Source of the DNA: Papio anubis | Taxonomy: Eukaryota > Chordata > Mammalia > Primates > Cercopithecidae | DNA length: 64,000 nt | Direction of reading: 5' to 3' | Assembly: GCF_008728515.1 (NCBI RefSeq) | Contig: NC_044986.1 | Span: 60,749,159 to 60,813,158, forward strand | In this document: positions 21,871-34,235 of the stretch, piece after piece | Position numbering within the stretch: position 1 is the stretch's first letter | Layout: every line of letters starts with the position of its first letter | Made by a program: the position numbers and the translations under genes | Notes under the pieces: model-generated | Told to the model about the DNA's origin: nothing | Seen by the model: the letters and a program-made list of their open reading frames with translations, nothing else | Database searches by the model: none

Positions 21871-22569
21871 TATGAATGATGTTTCATTTTTACATGTATA
21901 TACTTCTGTGTGAGATCCTTAAAGGTGAGTACTCCTTACATAAAGTGTTTGGCATATATAATTATTAGGCTAATAATTGTGAAATAAATAAACCCTGCAA
22001 GGTTTTGTTTAAACTTAATTCTAATATTATACCCATAATTGGTATTCAGTTTGTTTGTTTAGTAATTCATTTAGCAATGAATGATATTGAAATTTGAAGT
22101 ATATACATTGGGTACATCTAATGGGATAAGTAATACAAGTCAAGCAAAAAGGTAGCCAGTTTCTTAAAACAACTCTTTAAAGCCACTATGTTGAAATAAG
22201 TAGAGAGCATAAATATAAGAGATAATAAAGTAAAACATAAGAAATACCTTAGGGAGATAATTTTGAATTTCATTTTGAAATGTGTAATTGGCATGGGATT
22301 AATAGAGAAGAGAGGGAAGTGAGTTTTGCAGAGGATATATAAAGCAACAGAAGTACAAGACCAGCATATGAGCATAAAATATGATAGTCCAGGAAAGAGA
22401 ATATTTCTTTCTTTTTTGAAATCAGGCAGATAAAATTTATTAAAGACCCTCATCCAAATAAACAAGTAAGTCTTTTGAATGATGAATTTCTTTTCTGACC
22501 TCATATGAATTTTGTCTGATTGATAGAAATTTGCTCTTTGCTTTATTTCATCCACTCATCCATCTATTC
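21871..22569. other. No assignable feature
   Basis: AT-rich. The 145-aa minus-strand frame (22118-22555) is low complexity and Phe/Leu/Tyr-rich, lacks an identifiable domain and sits in AT-rich DNA; I treat it as chance. Confidence 0.5.
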
Positions 22570-22580
22570 ATTCATACTTT

Positions 22581-22857
22581 ATTTATTTATTTGTTTGTTT
22601 TTTGAGACAGCGTCTCTGCAATCTTGCCTCATTGCAGCCTCTGCCTATCAGGACCAAGCAATTCTCATGCCTCAGCCTCCTGAGTATCTGAGATTATGAA
22701 TGTACATCACCACGCCCAGCTAATTTTTGTATTTTTAGTAGAGATGGGTTTCAACATGTTGGCCAGGTTGGTCTCAAACTCCTGGTCTCAAGTGATCTAC
22801 CCACCTCAGCTTCCCAAAGTGTTAGGATTATAGGCCTGCACCATCGTGGTTGGCCTT
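22581..22857 (-). mobile_element. Alu (S/J)
   Basis: Minus-strand Alu with tail TTTATTTATTTGTTTG at 22581-22606 and 5' end GGTTGGCC near 22855. Flanks ATTCATACTTT (22570-22580) and ATTCCTACTTT (22858-22868) give an 11-bp duplication with one mismatch. Part of the left-arm text is missing. Confidence 0.9.
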
Positions 22858-22868
22858 ATTCCTACTTT

Positions 22869-24187
22869 TGATATCTCAGAAGTCTGTAATCATACGAACT
22901 AATTGCCTACTGGGAGAAGGGAGATGGATTTGGAAATAATAATTCAGACTGAAATGCAGATTTTCTCTTCAGTTATGTGGCTCCTATAAGATATCATACA
23001 AGTTGTTTAAAAAAATCTCCAGTTTGAAGGACAATGTACCTGGTTACTCAGCTTAATAGAAAGATAGTAATTGCATTCTTCAGTTACTGATTTATACAAT
23101 ATATTAATGATGCCAGTTGTTTTCTGAAGAGGGTGCACAATTGTCAACTACTCTCTTTTTATTTTACCAAATGCATAGTAATATATTTATTTTTTCATTG
23201 GGAAACAAAATTTGTTACCTGGCTACGTGCATATTTTTCGATAACTCAAAATCTTGAATTTTGTTTGTAAGTGACTGGAAAGCTTTGCTTTTTCTGGAGT
23301 GTGATGGCTCTAATAGAGTGAGATTTTAACTTAAGCTTGGCATTATCTTGGGTGAAAAGAATTAGCACACTTAATGCAGCTACTTTCCTTCTCCTGAGAC
23401 TTTAATTCTCCTTCAAATGACCAGTTGAGAAGGCAGTCTCTAAGGACTAACTGGCATAATATTCAATGTTTTGTTTTTTACCTGAAAACCAAGTAATTGA
23501 AAGCCAACTGCATAGCTGGTAAAAAACAGCCAGATAATGTTAGAATGTTTATTGAACTTAAAATATTAGATCAACATTTCTTCATCTTTTAATAAGGAAA
23601 ACACGTTTGGTACTATAAGACATCTTGAAAAACATGATATTTTTTAAATGATGATATTTGTGAGGAGAATTTAGATGAATATGAGGTTGTGTTACAGCTC
23701 TGTTTGCTTACATTAAAAAATTGGCAAACCCATTTGATTTGGGAAGAAATGTTCTCAGTCACAAGTATCAATGGTGTGGCCTTTTTACTTAACCATCCAT
23801 ATTTAGTCAGCTGTTAAAATGTATAAACCAAACTCCTTATTATCTCTTGCAACACTGCTCCCTCCTTTCTATATTCTGTCTCTATTAGTGACATCATAAT
23901 GTGTGCAGTTGCTCAGATCAAACTCACAGTGTTGGTCATTTGCATGTGGGGTCACTCTGGACAATTTGTACACTGCACTTGTATCTTCCTGGCATTGATC
24001 ACTCTGAAATTTTACGCTTTGTTTAAGAGATGTTTCCCGTAGAAGGTAGCGTGTCTGCTTCTTAATTCTAGACCTTAGACCATTTTCTGGCATGAAATAA
24101 GCAATACATATCTGAGGAATAATTGCAGGATTAAATGAGTGAATAATTTATTTCTGTCTGTTATATCTAATTAGCCTTCAAGAGCTG
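22869..24187. other. No assignable feature
   Basis: AT-rich unassigned DNA. The 74-aa minus frame at 23869-24093 has no recognisable features. Confidence 0.5.
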
Positions 24188-26935
24188 TTGGTTTTACTTT
24201 TGAAATATCTCTCATTATTTTAAGTTCTGTGGTACATGTGTACGATGTGCAGGTTTGTTCCCTAGGTAAATGTGTGACATGATGATTTGCTGCACCTATC
24301 AACCCATTACCTAGGTATTAAGCTCAGCATTCATTAGTTATTTCCTGATGTTCTCCCTCCTCGCTCCCCCGACCACAGATCCCACTGTGTGTTGTTTCTC
24401 TCCTTGTGTCTATGTGTTCACATTGTTTAGCTCTCACTTGTAAGTGAGAATAGGCAGTGTTTGGTTTTCTGTTCCTGTGTTAGTTTGCTGAGGATAATGG
24501 CTTCTAGCACCATTCATGTCCCTGCAAAGAACATGATCTCTTTCCTTTTTATGGCATAGTATTCCATGGTGTGTAGGTATCACATTTCTTTATCCAGTCT
24601 ACCATTGATGGGCATTTAGGTTGATTCCATGTCTTTGCTATTGTGAACAGTGCTGCAATAACCATACACATGCATGTATCTTTAAAATAGAATAATTTAT
24701 ATTCTTTTGGACATATACTCAGTAAAAGGATTGCTGGGTCAAATGGTATTTCTAGTTGTAAGTCTTTGAGGAATCACCACACTGCCTTCCACAATGGTTG
24801 AACTAATTTACATTCCCACCAACAGTGTAAAAGCATTTCTAATTCTTTGGAGCCCCACCAGCATCTGCTGTTTCTTGACTTTTTAATAATAGCCATTCTG
24901 ACTGGCATGAGATAGTATCTTTTGTGGTTTTGATTTGCATTTCTCTAATGACCAGTGATGTTGAACTTGTTTTCATATGTTTTTTGAACATATATATGTT
25001 CACACATATGACTTCCTTTGAGAATTGTCTGTTCATGTCCTTTGCCCACTTTTTAATGGAGTGGTTTGTTTTTTTCCTTTGAATTTGTTTAAGTTCCTTG
25101 TAGTTGCTGGATATTAGACCTTTGTCAGATAGACAGATTGCAAAAATTTTCTCCCGTTTTATAGGTTTTCTGCTCTGATGGAAGTTTCTTTTGCTGTGCA
25201 GAAGCTCTTTAGTTTAACTAGATCCCATTTATCAATTTTTGCTTTTGTTGCAATTGCTTTTGATGTTTCTGTCATAAAATATTTGCCCATGCTTATGTCC
25301 TGAATGCTATTGCCTAGATTGTCTTCTAGGGTTTTTATAGTCTTGGGTTTTACATTTAAGTCTTTAATCCATCTTGAGTTAATTTTTGTATAAGGCATAA
25401 GAAAGGGGTCCAGTTTTTGTTTTCTGCATATGGCTAGCCAGTTTTCCCAGCACCATTTATTACATAGGAAATCCTTTCCCCATTTCTTGTTTTTGTCAGG
25501 TTTGTAGAAGATCAGATGGTTGTAGATGTGTGGTGTTATTTCTGAGGCCTGTATTTTGTTCCATTGGTCTATGTGTCTGTTTTTTGTGTCAGTACCATGC
25601 TGTTTTGTTACTGTAGCTTTGTAGTATAGTTTGCAGTCAGGTAGCATGATGCCTTCAGCTTTGTTCTTTTTGCTTAGGATTGTCTTGCCTATATGAGCTA
25701 TTTTTTGGTTCCATATGAATTTTTAAATTTTTTTTTCTAATTCTGTGAAGAATGCCAATGGTAGTTTAATGGAAATAGCATTGACTCTATAAATTACTTT
25801 GGGCAGTATGGCCATTTTCATGATATTGATTTTTTCTTTCCATGAACATGGAATGCTTTTCCATTTGTTTGTGTCCTCTTGAATTTCCTTGAGCAGTGGT
25901 TTGTAGTTCTCCTTGAAGAGGTCCTTCTCTTTCTTCATTAGCTGTATTCCTAGGTATTTTATTCTCTTTCTAGCAATTGTGAATGGGAATTTATTCATGA
26001 TTTGGATCTCTGCTTGTCTGTTTTTGGGGTATAGGAATGCTTGTAAGTTTTGCGCATTGATTTTGTATCCTGAGACTTTGCTAAAGTTGCTTATCAGCTT
26101 AAAAGGTTTTTCGGCTGAGATGATGGGGTTTTCTAGATATAGGATCATGTCATCTGCGAACAGAGACAATCTGACTTCCTCTCTTCCTCCATGAGTACCC
26201 TTTATTTCTTTCTCTTGCCTGATTGCCCTGGCTGTAACTTCCAATATTATGTTGAATAGGAGTGGTGAGAGAGGGCATCCTTGTCTTATGCCAGTTTTCA
26301 AAGGGAATGCTCCTAGCATTTGCACATTCAGTATGATATTATCTGTGGGTTTGTTATAAGTGACTCATTATTTTGAGGTATGTTCCTTCGATACCTGGTT
26401 TATTGAGAGTTTTTATTATGAAGGGATGCCGGATTTTATTGAAGGCCTTTTCTACATCTAGTGAGGTAATCATGTGGTTTTTGTCTTTAGTTCTGTTTAT
26501 GTGATGAATTATGTTTATTGATTTGCATAAGTTAAGCCAGCCTTTGATCCAGGAATGAAGCTGACTTGATCATGGTGGATAAGCTTTTTGATGTGCTGTT
26601 GGATTTGATTTGCAGTATTTTTTTGAGGATTTTTGTATTGATGTTCATCAGGGATACTGGCCCGAAGTTTTCTTATTTTGCTGTATCTGTGCTAGGTTTT
26701 GGTATGAGGATGGTGCTGGCCTCGTAAAATGAGTTAGGGAGGAGTCCCTCCTTTTCAATTGTTTGGAATAGTTTCAGAAGAAATGGTACCAGTTCCTCTT
26801 TGTACCTCTGGTAGAATTCAGCTGTAAATCCATCTGGTCCTGGGCTTTTTTTGGTTGGTAGGCTATTTATTACTGCCTCAATTTCAGAACTCTTTATTGA
26901 TTTATTCAGGGATTCAATTTCTTCCTGGTCATGCA
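24188..26935 (-). mobile_element. L1PB-like element, main 3' part
   Basis: Minus-strand L1 with a 3' UTR at about 24200-24430 (CTAGGTATTAAGCTCAGCATTCATTAGTTATTTCCTGATG, an L1PB/older form) and ORF2 from the RT domain onward. The A-tail is eroded, and the element ends abruptly within ORF2 at about 26935. There it meets an inverted L1 piece. Confidence 0.88.
24430..26935 (-). pseudogene. L1 ORF2 remnant, RT and C-terminal domains
   Basis: Open pieces: 26673-26936 (87 aa, LNKSIKSSEIEAVINSLPTKKSPGPDGFTAEFYQ, the RT entry region), 25723-26325 (200 aa, RQGCPLSPLLFNIILEV and LFADDMILYLENP, with the FADD active-site codons intact at 26149-26160), 25159-25647 (162 aa, WGKDFLCNKWCWENWLAI...KIDKWDLVKLKSFCTAKET), and 24839-25036. 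Frameshifts and stops separate them. The RT motif outlasted the frame, consistent with neutral decay after insertion. Confidence 0.88.
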
Positions 26936-27040
26936 TAGGCTCAAAATAAAGGGATGGAAGAAAATTTACTAAGCAAATGGAAAGCAGAAGAAAGCAAAAG
27001 TTGCAATCCTAGTTTCTGATAATACAGACTTTAAACCAAT
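26936..27040 (+). mobile_element. Inverted 5' piece of the same L1 (ORF2 endonuclease region)
   Basis: CATAGGCTCAAAATAAAGGG, then ACTAAGCAAATGGAAAGCAG, then GTTGCAATCCTAGTTTCTGATAATACAGACTTTAAACCAA, reads as L1 ORF2 endonuclease-domain sequence in the sense (+) direction. The same stretch occurs antisense in the L1PA at about 8755-8855, which confirms it from within the window. It directly abuts the minus-strand main part. Confidence 0.85.
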
Positions 27041-27275
27041 ATGTTTACATTTTTATTATCATCATATTTTTCTATATACTGCCTTCATTTCTACATTGAA
27101 GTCCTCCTAGTTTCCAGTAGTTTTTGCTAAATTATTTGATGTGATAAATTTGCTTAATTACTGAACCAGTTTTAAAGCCCTTATCAAGTCACTTTTTTTG
27201 CTAGTGGAGATATTCTTAATGCCTTATTAATTATATGGTGTAGCTTTTGATCCATGTTAATAATAACAGCATGAG

Positions 27276-27520
27276 TGATAGTGGCTTGCATTTCTGAGCA
27301 CTTACTGTATACACCAGATGCTGCTCTAAATATTTTAACATACTACTTTTCATCTTCATAATGACTCTATAATTAGGTTGTGTTACAATTTTGATTTAAG
27401 CTACCAGGAAACTAAGAGGGAGAGAGGTTAATTGGCTTGCCAAAGTTTTCACAGTTAGTAAATATTGAAGACAAGCATTGACCCCAGGAAGCATGGTTCA
27501 GGGTCAATGTGCTTACTCAC
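27276..27520 (-). mobile_element. MIR, nearly full length, antisense
   Basis: CTGAGCACTTACTGTATACACCAGATGCTGCTCTAAATATTTTAACATAC, CATCTTCATAATGACTCTATAATTAGG, AGGAAACTAAGAGGGAGAGAGGTTAATTGGCTTGCCAAAG and CACAGTTAGTAAATATTGAAG follow antisense MIR from end to end. Confidence 0.75.
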
Positions 27521-27694
27521 TGTTCAACTGTGTATTTGTTATAACACAGGCTTATTGAGATTTGAAAAGAGTGAGAGCTTAAGATGCAAATTATGGCTAA
27601 ATAAAGAAAAGTTTATTAAAGTAATAGGGTTGAGCTAGAAAGAAGAACATAACTGATACATCGAAAGGCTTTCTAAAATAAGAAATATGAGAAA

Positions 27695-27790
27695 GTATAT
27701 GCATTTATTCTCAACCCATATTGAACATGTACTGTATTTCAAGCACTGTCCTTGGTGCTGAGATCATATTTCTAACATTGGATAAATCTG
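27695..27790 (-). repeat. L2 3' fragment, antisense
   Basis: TATTGAACATGTACTGTATTTCAAGCACTGTCCTTGGTGCTGAGATCATA resembles the reverse of the L2 3' end. Confidence 0.4.
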
Positions 27791-27846
27791 TGTAAATGCA
27801 ATAATCAAGTTATATACATATATATATATTATATTACATATATGTA

Positions 27847-28134
27847 TTTTTTTTGAGACAAAGCCTAGCTTTATCACCCAGAATGGAGTGCAGCGGCACA
27901 ATCTTGGTTCACTACCACCTCCACCTCTGTACTCAAACTCTCCTCCTCGGTCAGCTTCCTGAGTAACTGGGACTATAGGTATGCACCAACATACCCGGGT
28001 AAGTTTGGTATTTTTTTGTAGAGACAGAGTTTTGCCATGTTGACCATGCTGGTCTCAAACTCTGGAGCTCAAGCGATTGGCCTGCCTTGGCCTCTCAAAG
28101 TGTTGGGGGTAGAGAGTGAGCCACCCTGCCTGGC
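27847..28134 (-). mobile_element. AluJ
   Basis: Minus-strand, strongly diverged Alu from TTTTTTTTTGAGACAAAGCC to CCACCCTGCCTGGCC, preceded by a TA-rich tract (27818-27846). Confidence 0.88.
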
Positions 28135-28204
28135 CTAAAATACATTTTAATGAAAAAAAAAATTAATCTTCCTAGACAATATTTTTGAGAACACATTTTC
28201 TTAC

Positions 28205-28665
28205 GCATGATATGGTTTCAGTTTGAAGATGTAGAACACCTCTTCATGGTGGCCATGGATTTGTGCTGCTCGAGTATCTTCATGATAGCCTGCCATGAAG
28301 AGTACAGTTCATTAATAGTCTTTATTCGTAGCACTTTTGGATCTTCCAGCATTCTTGCCAATGATTTGCATTCAGTGAGTTGCTCCAAGCCAAGGACCAA
28401 GCATGGAGTTACAAGTACCAAACCACTCTACCAAAGGACAGACGATGCTTGGGAATTCCCTTTCAGTTTGGCCGAGACTTCCTCAGATCTGCATTTCAGT
28501 CTGAAACTTTTATACCTAATTTTTCCCTCTCTCCTTTCACAGATTTTAGAGCTACATCTTGGTGGGGAGGCTGCTTTTGTCTGCTACCTCTCTCCTTTAG
28601 CTTTTTGGGGCATATCCCTCAATAAATATCGAGGATTTCTGAACCCATTGTGATGTCTGTTTCTC
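28205..28665 (+). repeat. LTR-like block, family not identified
   Basis: Starts near TGATATGG and carries a TATA-like TTTTATACC at about 28508. It ends with CCCTCAATAAATATCGAGG (poly(A)-signal AATAAA at about 28621) and ...GATGTCTGTTTCTCA, the layout of an ERV LTR 3' half. A 148-aa plus frame (28207-28653) spans it but overlaps frames on both strands and shows no domain. I favour an old solo LTR over a gene. Confidence 0.35.
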
Positions 28666-29815
28666 AAAGGCACTGACTGCCATGCTATATGAATTTAGAG
28701 TCTTTTGCAACACGAATTTCATGATCTTTTATGCATACTCTTTATGTGCCACTTAATTCAATCAGAATTCCAACAGCGTATTTGACTGTATAAGATTATT
28801 CACCAGGCAAGGCCTGAGTACAGGGGCACATTATCATCAGGCATTCATGGGGACATTACTTCCTTTAACATTCTCTTTCAAGACAGGGAAGTGCCATATA
28901 TAACAAAGAAGAAAGTGCCTTTAAACAAGCCTTTTGAGTTTTTTACTTCCGTTTGACGCTAAGTGTTTGCCCAGAGATAGTCATAAAAAATTGTAAATAT
29001 TTCAATTAAATTTATAAAAATATGATTTTCTTCCAGGCATAGCATACATTTAATCTTAATATTAAGCATTAAAATGACAAAAACCACATTACAGAAAATC
29101 AGAGTACCACTTGTCTGTCTTCATGATTATAGATTTCTGTCCTTTCACTGTTTCCCTTTTTAAAAAGACCATATTCACCCTCAGCACTTCCTATTTATGT
29201 GCCTCATCCATAGCCTAATTAAAAACTGATGGAAAAGCCCACCTGCAGAGAATCACCATCCCTCTGTGGCTCTTAACCCTCTATTTCACCTGTTTCGTTA
29301 TAGGATGCAAAACACAAAACTCTGGCAGTCTACAGATGACAGAAATAATCACTCTAAAATAAATTTCATGTCATTTTATTTTTTTAATTAGCAAGGATTT
29401 TTTTAGCAAATTATTATTGCTCAATGTGTTTAAGAAGTAGATGCAGCTTGTAATGAATCACATTCTTCTAATTTCCTAGTTTTTCTCACTAACTAACAAA
29501 TCATAAAAGACCTTATCAAGTCTCTCTAGCTATTTTGGGCCCTCAACTCTGCTGGTTATTCTTACCAGGATTGATTTCTCTGGTAAATATAATCTTCACA
29601 AATCCAGACAGAATAAAGTTAACAGTATTTGTTTTGCAGAATTGTATGGGATTTTATTGATAAATAGCATTCAAGATGCCATAGGAAGTTGAGAGTAGAA
29701 ATTGAAACCTGATTCTGTGAAAAAGTCTTCATAAGTTCCAAATTTATATTAATTTCCTAAGCCTCCTCACCAGTCTAACATGGAGGTCACCCACATCTGT
29801 AAGAATATGAAAGAC
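28666..29815. other. No assignable feature
   Basis: AT-rich unassigned DNA; no repeat family recognised. Confidence 0.5.
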
Positions 29816-29816
29816 T

Positions 29817-30108
29817 AGGCCAGCCATTATGGATGATGCTTATAGGCATTTTGAAAGGATGAGGCGGGAAGATCATTTGAGGCCAGGAGTTCGAGATCAA
29901 CCTCGACAACATAGTGAGACTTTGTCTCTACAAAAAATTAAAAACAAAATTAGCTGGGTGTGGTGGTACAGGCCTGTAATTCCAGGTACTTGGAAGGCTG
30001 AGGTGGGAGGATTGCTTAAACCCAGAAGTTCAAGGCTGCAGTGAGCTGTGATCATGCCATTTAACTTCAGCCTGGCAGCCTGGGCCGCAGAGCGAGATCA
30101 TGCCTTTG

Positions 30109-30141
<33 letters not shown>
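29817..30141 (+). mobile_element. AluJ
   Basis: GGCCAGCCATTATGG... to a tail of over 25 A's (30113-30140). J-type GATCATTTGAGGCCAGGAGTTCGAGATCAACC. The right arm has a local duplication (CAGCCTGGCAGCCTGGGCC). Flanks GAAAGACTA and GAGAGACTA form an imperfect duplication. Confidence 0.9.
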
Positions 30142-30143
<2 letters not shown>

Positions 30144-30369
30144 GAGAGACTAAAGGCAGATAGAGGAAGAGAAAGAGACTATTCAAACAAGGACAAAAGC
30201 ACTTATACCACAATACTGGCCAATCATCTTATTATTTTCACAGTGTTCTATTTTTGCCAATCTCAACGTATCTTTTGCATACCAGAGGGTCATAAGAAAT
30301 AACAGGCAACAAAGATGCATAAAATCCTTGGCAAAATCATTGAACAATCAGCTAGAATATTAGAATAAT

Positions 30370-30615
30370 TAAAAAAAATCTAGAGCAGGTGTTGTCATAC
30401 TATGACTTGCAGACCAAATGTAACTTGCCACCTGTTTCTGTTAAAAAAATATTATTGGAACACAGACATGTCCATTTATTATGTATTACTGATATATATG
30501 TATTACTTTCACACTGATGCAGAAGAGTTGAGCAGTTGCAGCAGAGACCATCTGGCCCTCAAAGCCTAAAGTATTTACTTTTCCCCTTTAGGGGAAAAGT
30601 TTGTTGATCCCTAGT
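30370..30615 (-). mobile_element. hAT-type non-autonomous DNA transposon (MER class)
   Basis: GCAGACCAAATGTAACTTGCCACCTGTTTCTGTTAAAAAAATATTATTGGAACACAGACATG, GCAGAGACCATCTGGCCCTCAAAGCCTAAAGTATTTACTT and GTTTGTTGATCCCTAG match, in reverse, the common mammalian element that begins CAGGGGTCGGCAAACTTTTTCTGTAAAGGG. The exact MER number is uncertain. It contains a derived hairpin at 30577-30600. Confidence 0.7.
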
Positions 30616-31135
30616 CTAAAGATATATCTAAGAATGCAATTTAATCATGGCAGGGGAAAGTTTTCCTGACTAATGAGAAAGGTATTCAATTAATACCACA
30701 TCACCAATGTGAATATAAACAATATCCTTGATTATGTCTGAAAAACATATGTAGAGTTTGTTTCTTTAAGAAAATGTTTATGTAATGTTCATGCAATTTT
30801 CAAACTTCTAAGATAAAATAATTTAAATTATCTGGATTATAAACAGGAAACAGTACATATCACTTTTAGTTATGATAATGACCTATATAATTGAGACTTT
30901 CTGTTTCATAAGCTTGGTGAATAAAGGTTCACTGATTACTGTGGCTTTTTCTCAGAGTGACATGAGCAAAGACAACTAACTTTTCATTTCTCTGCCACTT
31001 TTTCTGCCTTTGATAGACTCTGTTAGTCAAGAGAACTGAAAATGATGATGTAGTAATATGTAAAATAATGTTTCTGCTCTGTCAACAAATTGAAAATTTG
31101 TATATGTCTGCAACTTTACTGATATTTCCTTTTCT
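30616..31135. other. No assignable feature
   Basis: AT-rich DNA. Confidence 0.5.
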
Positions 31136-31139
31136 GTTT

Positions 31140-31980
31140 GCTTTACAATTTTCCTTTAAAAGAAAAATGAAACAAAATTATATATACCAAAACACCACTT
31201 ACCATTTCTCTTAGCCCTCCCTATATCCTTTAAAGTTGGTATATATCACTCTCATGGATTTGTAACACTATATTCTATTGCTTTATGTGTGTTCAATTTT
31301 ACATTAACAAAGTCATACTGAGAACACGTTTGCAACTGAATTTTCTAATGAATATTGTTTTTAGTATTTATCTTTGTTAATATATTTAAATCTAATTCAT
31401 TCCTTTTATCCTGAACTGAAGTAGCCAAAGCCAAAAATAGACATTGTTTTAAGAACTTTAGAAATATTAAAACTTTTATTTTGATTACTTAAATGTTGAT
31501 AAACCTCTTTATGTCTAAGCCACTGCATTTAGTCATTCTTCTACTGAGAAAGAATTAGTTTGTTCCATTTATTTATTATTTATACAAATGGGCACAGTGA
31601 ATATCTTTATACATCACTTTATTTTACACTTTCTTTGCACATCACTTTCTTATAAAGAAAACAAGAGTTTCTTTAGTATACTCACTTTAGAGTGTGTGCT
31701 CTTTAAAATGACTAAACATTACCAAATTACTCTCTCAAGTTGTCCCACAAGCATGGTTGTTCTAAAAAATTTGCATTTTTTTCATTGCTAAAATAAATAG
31801 ATTTTAGTATTGTCCAATTATTTTCTCTTATGCGAATTGTCCTTTTATAAACTTTTTCTCTTTTTTTTTTTTCTGTTGTGTTGTCTCTTCTCGGCAGATG
31901 AAAGACAATACTTCAAAACTTTTCTATATTAATTTATTGTCAGTTATTTATTTATATGGACATATTTAGAAATGTAGACA
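31140..31980 (-). mobile_element. Ancient L1M (L1MEf-like) 3' segment
   Basis: TTTGTTCCATTTATTTATTATTTATACAAATGGGCACAGTGAATATCTTTATACATCAC, then TAAAATGACTAAACATTACCAAATTACTCTC and CCCACAAGCATGG, follows the reverse of old L1ME ORF2/3' sequence. Very diverged. Confidence 0.4.
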
Positions 31981-32755
31981 TTTGACCATTTAAAAACTGC
32001 ATAATAATCAATATTGTTCAGCCTAAGACACATATCTTCTCTAGTCTATGAATTATCTAGCAACTTTTTATGTGAGACAACTATGCTTAAACATAGGATG
32101 ATAGGCCAAGTTTTGAGTGAGGACGCTTATGAATAAACCCTCTAATTACCCAAGCTCTATGTCGAGGGAAACCTCCTAATTGTGATGCAGAAAGAAAAAG
32201 TTCAAACAGAGTATGGTGGCCCTGAGCTCAGAAGGCAGAGATTAGAATCTTGTCAGGTAAAGCAGTTGAAATTTGCAATCACTAGAAAGCAGCTGAACAA
32301 TGAAAATAGAGGGAGAGAGGATGAAGCAGAAGTCTGCATGGAGGCTCTCTACAAGGCCTTGGCTGTGGGTAGTATTATGGTTTCTCCAGAGAAGATTGTG
32401 TGAAATTATCAGCTGCTTTTGGGTTGAGAGGATAACAAAATAAATAGAAGTCAATCAATGTGATAGCAGACATTTGAGTTCCAGCACAGCCAGAGTGGAG
32501 AGACCTTGTTAACACGTGGATATTTAATTGATATGGCAGAAAGATCACACCTTTGACATAAGGCCCACATTATATAATAAGGCCGACTTTAGACTTCCCT
32601 AAATCTTAAAACATAGCCAAACCAAAATATGTGAGAGAGTAAGAACTAGCAGTTTGAACACTCGCAAGTTAGAAGAGGTAAATCCATCCTAACACAACAT
32701 AAATCTAAGCCCGTATATGTTTAAAAAGTTCAATCAATAGTTGCCTAGGGAAGAA
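31981..32755. other. No assignable feature
   Basis: No family recognised. The 73-aa frame at 32182-32403 shows no known domain. Confidence 0.45.
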
Positions 32756-34235
32756 AAATCAACACTATGCAGAGAAAGATAACATAATGCAGAATCTATA
32801 TAATATATCAATTATAATATCCAAAATATAATAAAAATACCATTTCTCCAAAGAAATATGAAATATTGATGCATAGCCAAAAAAATATAGAGAGGGAATA
32901 GAAACACACTCCAAGATGGCTCAGATGTGAGACTTAGGAGACAAATCTTAAAACAATATTATAAGTTCATTCGAGGACTTCAAGAAAAATATGGTCTTAA
33001 TGACTAACTACATAAAGAACCTCAGTAGAGAAATAGAAATTAAAAATGCAACAAAATGGAAATACTAAAGAAGTGATGCAATAACTGGAGTGGAAAGTTT
33101 ACAGTGGGCTTAATAGTAGCTGGGAGTAGCTTTCTTTAAAAAAATGGAAAGTTAAATATAAACCAAAAGGCAGTATAAGATAACTGGGGATTGTATAACT
33201 CATTAGTTAATTCTATCAGAAGAGTGTAGAATAAAATTTGAAAACAAAACAAATGAAAGCAAAATAGGGCCATATTGACATATGAGCCCTATTAGACCAA
33301 TAATTATATTATATATATATGGACTAAACATTCCAATTTTAAGTCAGAAATTGTCAGGCAATTAAAAGACAAAACAACTATCAGAGATGTAATCAAGATG
33401 TGCTTTAAATATAGAGGTGAAAGAAAGAGGAAAAAAAGATATACCATGCAAACACTAAACAGAAGAAAGAAGATATGCCTATATTAATATCAGCCAAAGT
33501 AGGCTTCAAGACAAGAAATGCTATCACAGGATATTTCACTTGCTAAAGAAACAATTTATCAAAAAGACCTAACACTCCTAGATGTAAGTGTAAAAGCTCT
33601 TTAACAGTATATATAAAACAAAACTTACATGACAAATCTCCAATGAGAGAAAAAGAGACAAATTAATTTTCAGGGTTGAGAATTTTAAGCCACTCTTCCC
33701 AGTATTTGATAAAATGAGTAAGGATCTGATCAAAACTGTCAACCGATCTCATTTAATTTTTCATATCACTGGATATAAAAACTACAGAATATGTATTCAA
33801 GTGCATATGGAATATTTATCAAGATAGACCATATGTTGGGCCATAGCACAAATCTTAATATATTTCAACTGATATAAATACAGCACAGTAGTTCTCTGAA
33901 AAGAATGGAATTACATTAAAGATAAAAAATCTAGAACATTCCCCAGTATTTGGAATTATGTAACCTACTCTTATTAAAAGTTATACAGTAAGAAAATTAG
34001 AAAATGTTTTCAGCTCAAAGTATTTTCAGCTTGACATAACAGGAGTTTTTAATGAAACACAAGTTCATAAAAAACTCGTATTAAGATATGTCAAGCTCTC
34101 TGAAAATAATAAAATTAAATTAGAAACCAAAACTCTAGACAGTTCCAACATTTTAAAATTATATAACATACTTATTTGATTTCAGATGAAGCATTATTGA
34201 GATGTATTTAGAGACATTATTTATACAAGTTTCTG
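32756..34235 (+). mobile_element. Ancient L1M, ORF1 and ORF2 endonuclease region
   Basis: Plus-strand blocks in L1 order: ORF1-like GACTTCAAGAAAAATATGGTCTTAATGACTAAC and GAACCTCAGTAGAGAAATAGAAATTAAAAATGC (about 32975-33050); ORF2 endonuclease-like GGACTAAACATTCCAATTTTAAG, CCTATATTAATATCAGCCAAAGTAGGCTTCAAGACAAG (33320-33530); and ACAAGATAGACCATATGTTGGGCC-like text near 33818-33845. Every frame is destroyed. Confidence 0.65.

Noticed and set aside
22118..22555. 145-aa minus-strand frame
   Set aside because: AT-rich low-complexity Phe/Leu/Tyr composition, no domain, no exon or promoter context.
28207..28653. 148-aa plus-strand frame as a possible gene
   Set aside because: The region has LTR-like signals, frames on both strands compete, and no domain or splice context is visible. 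Kept as a finding only.
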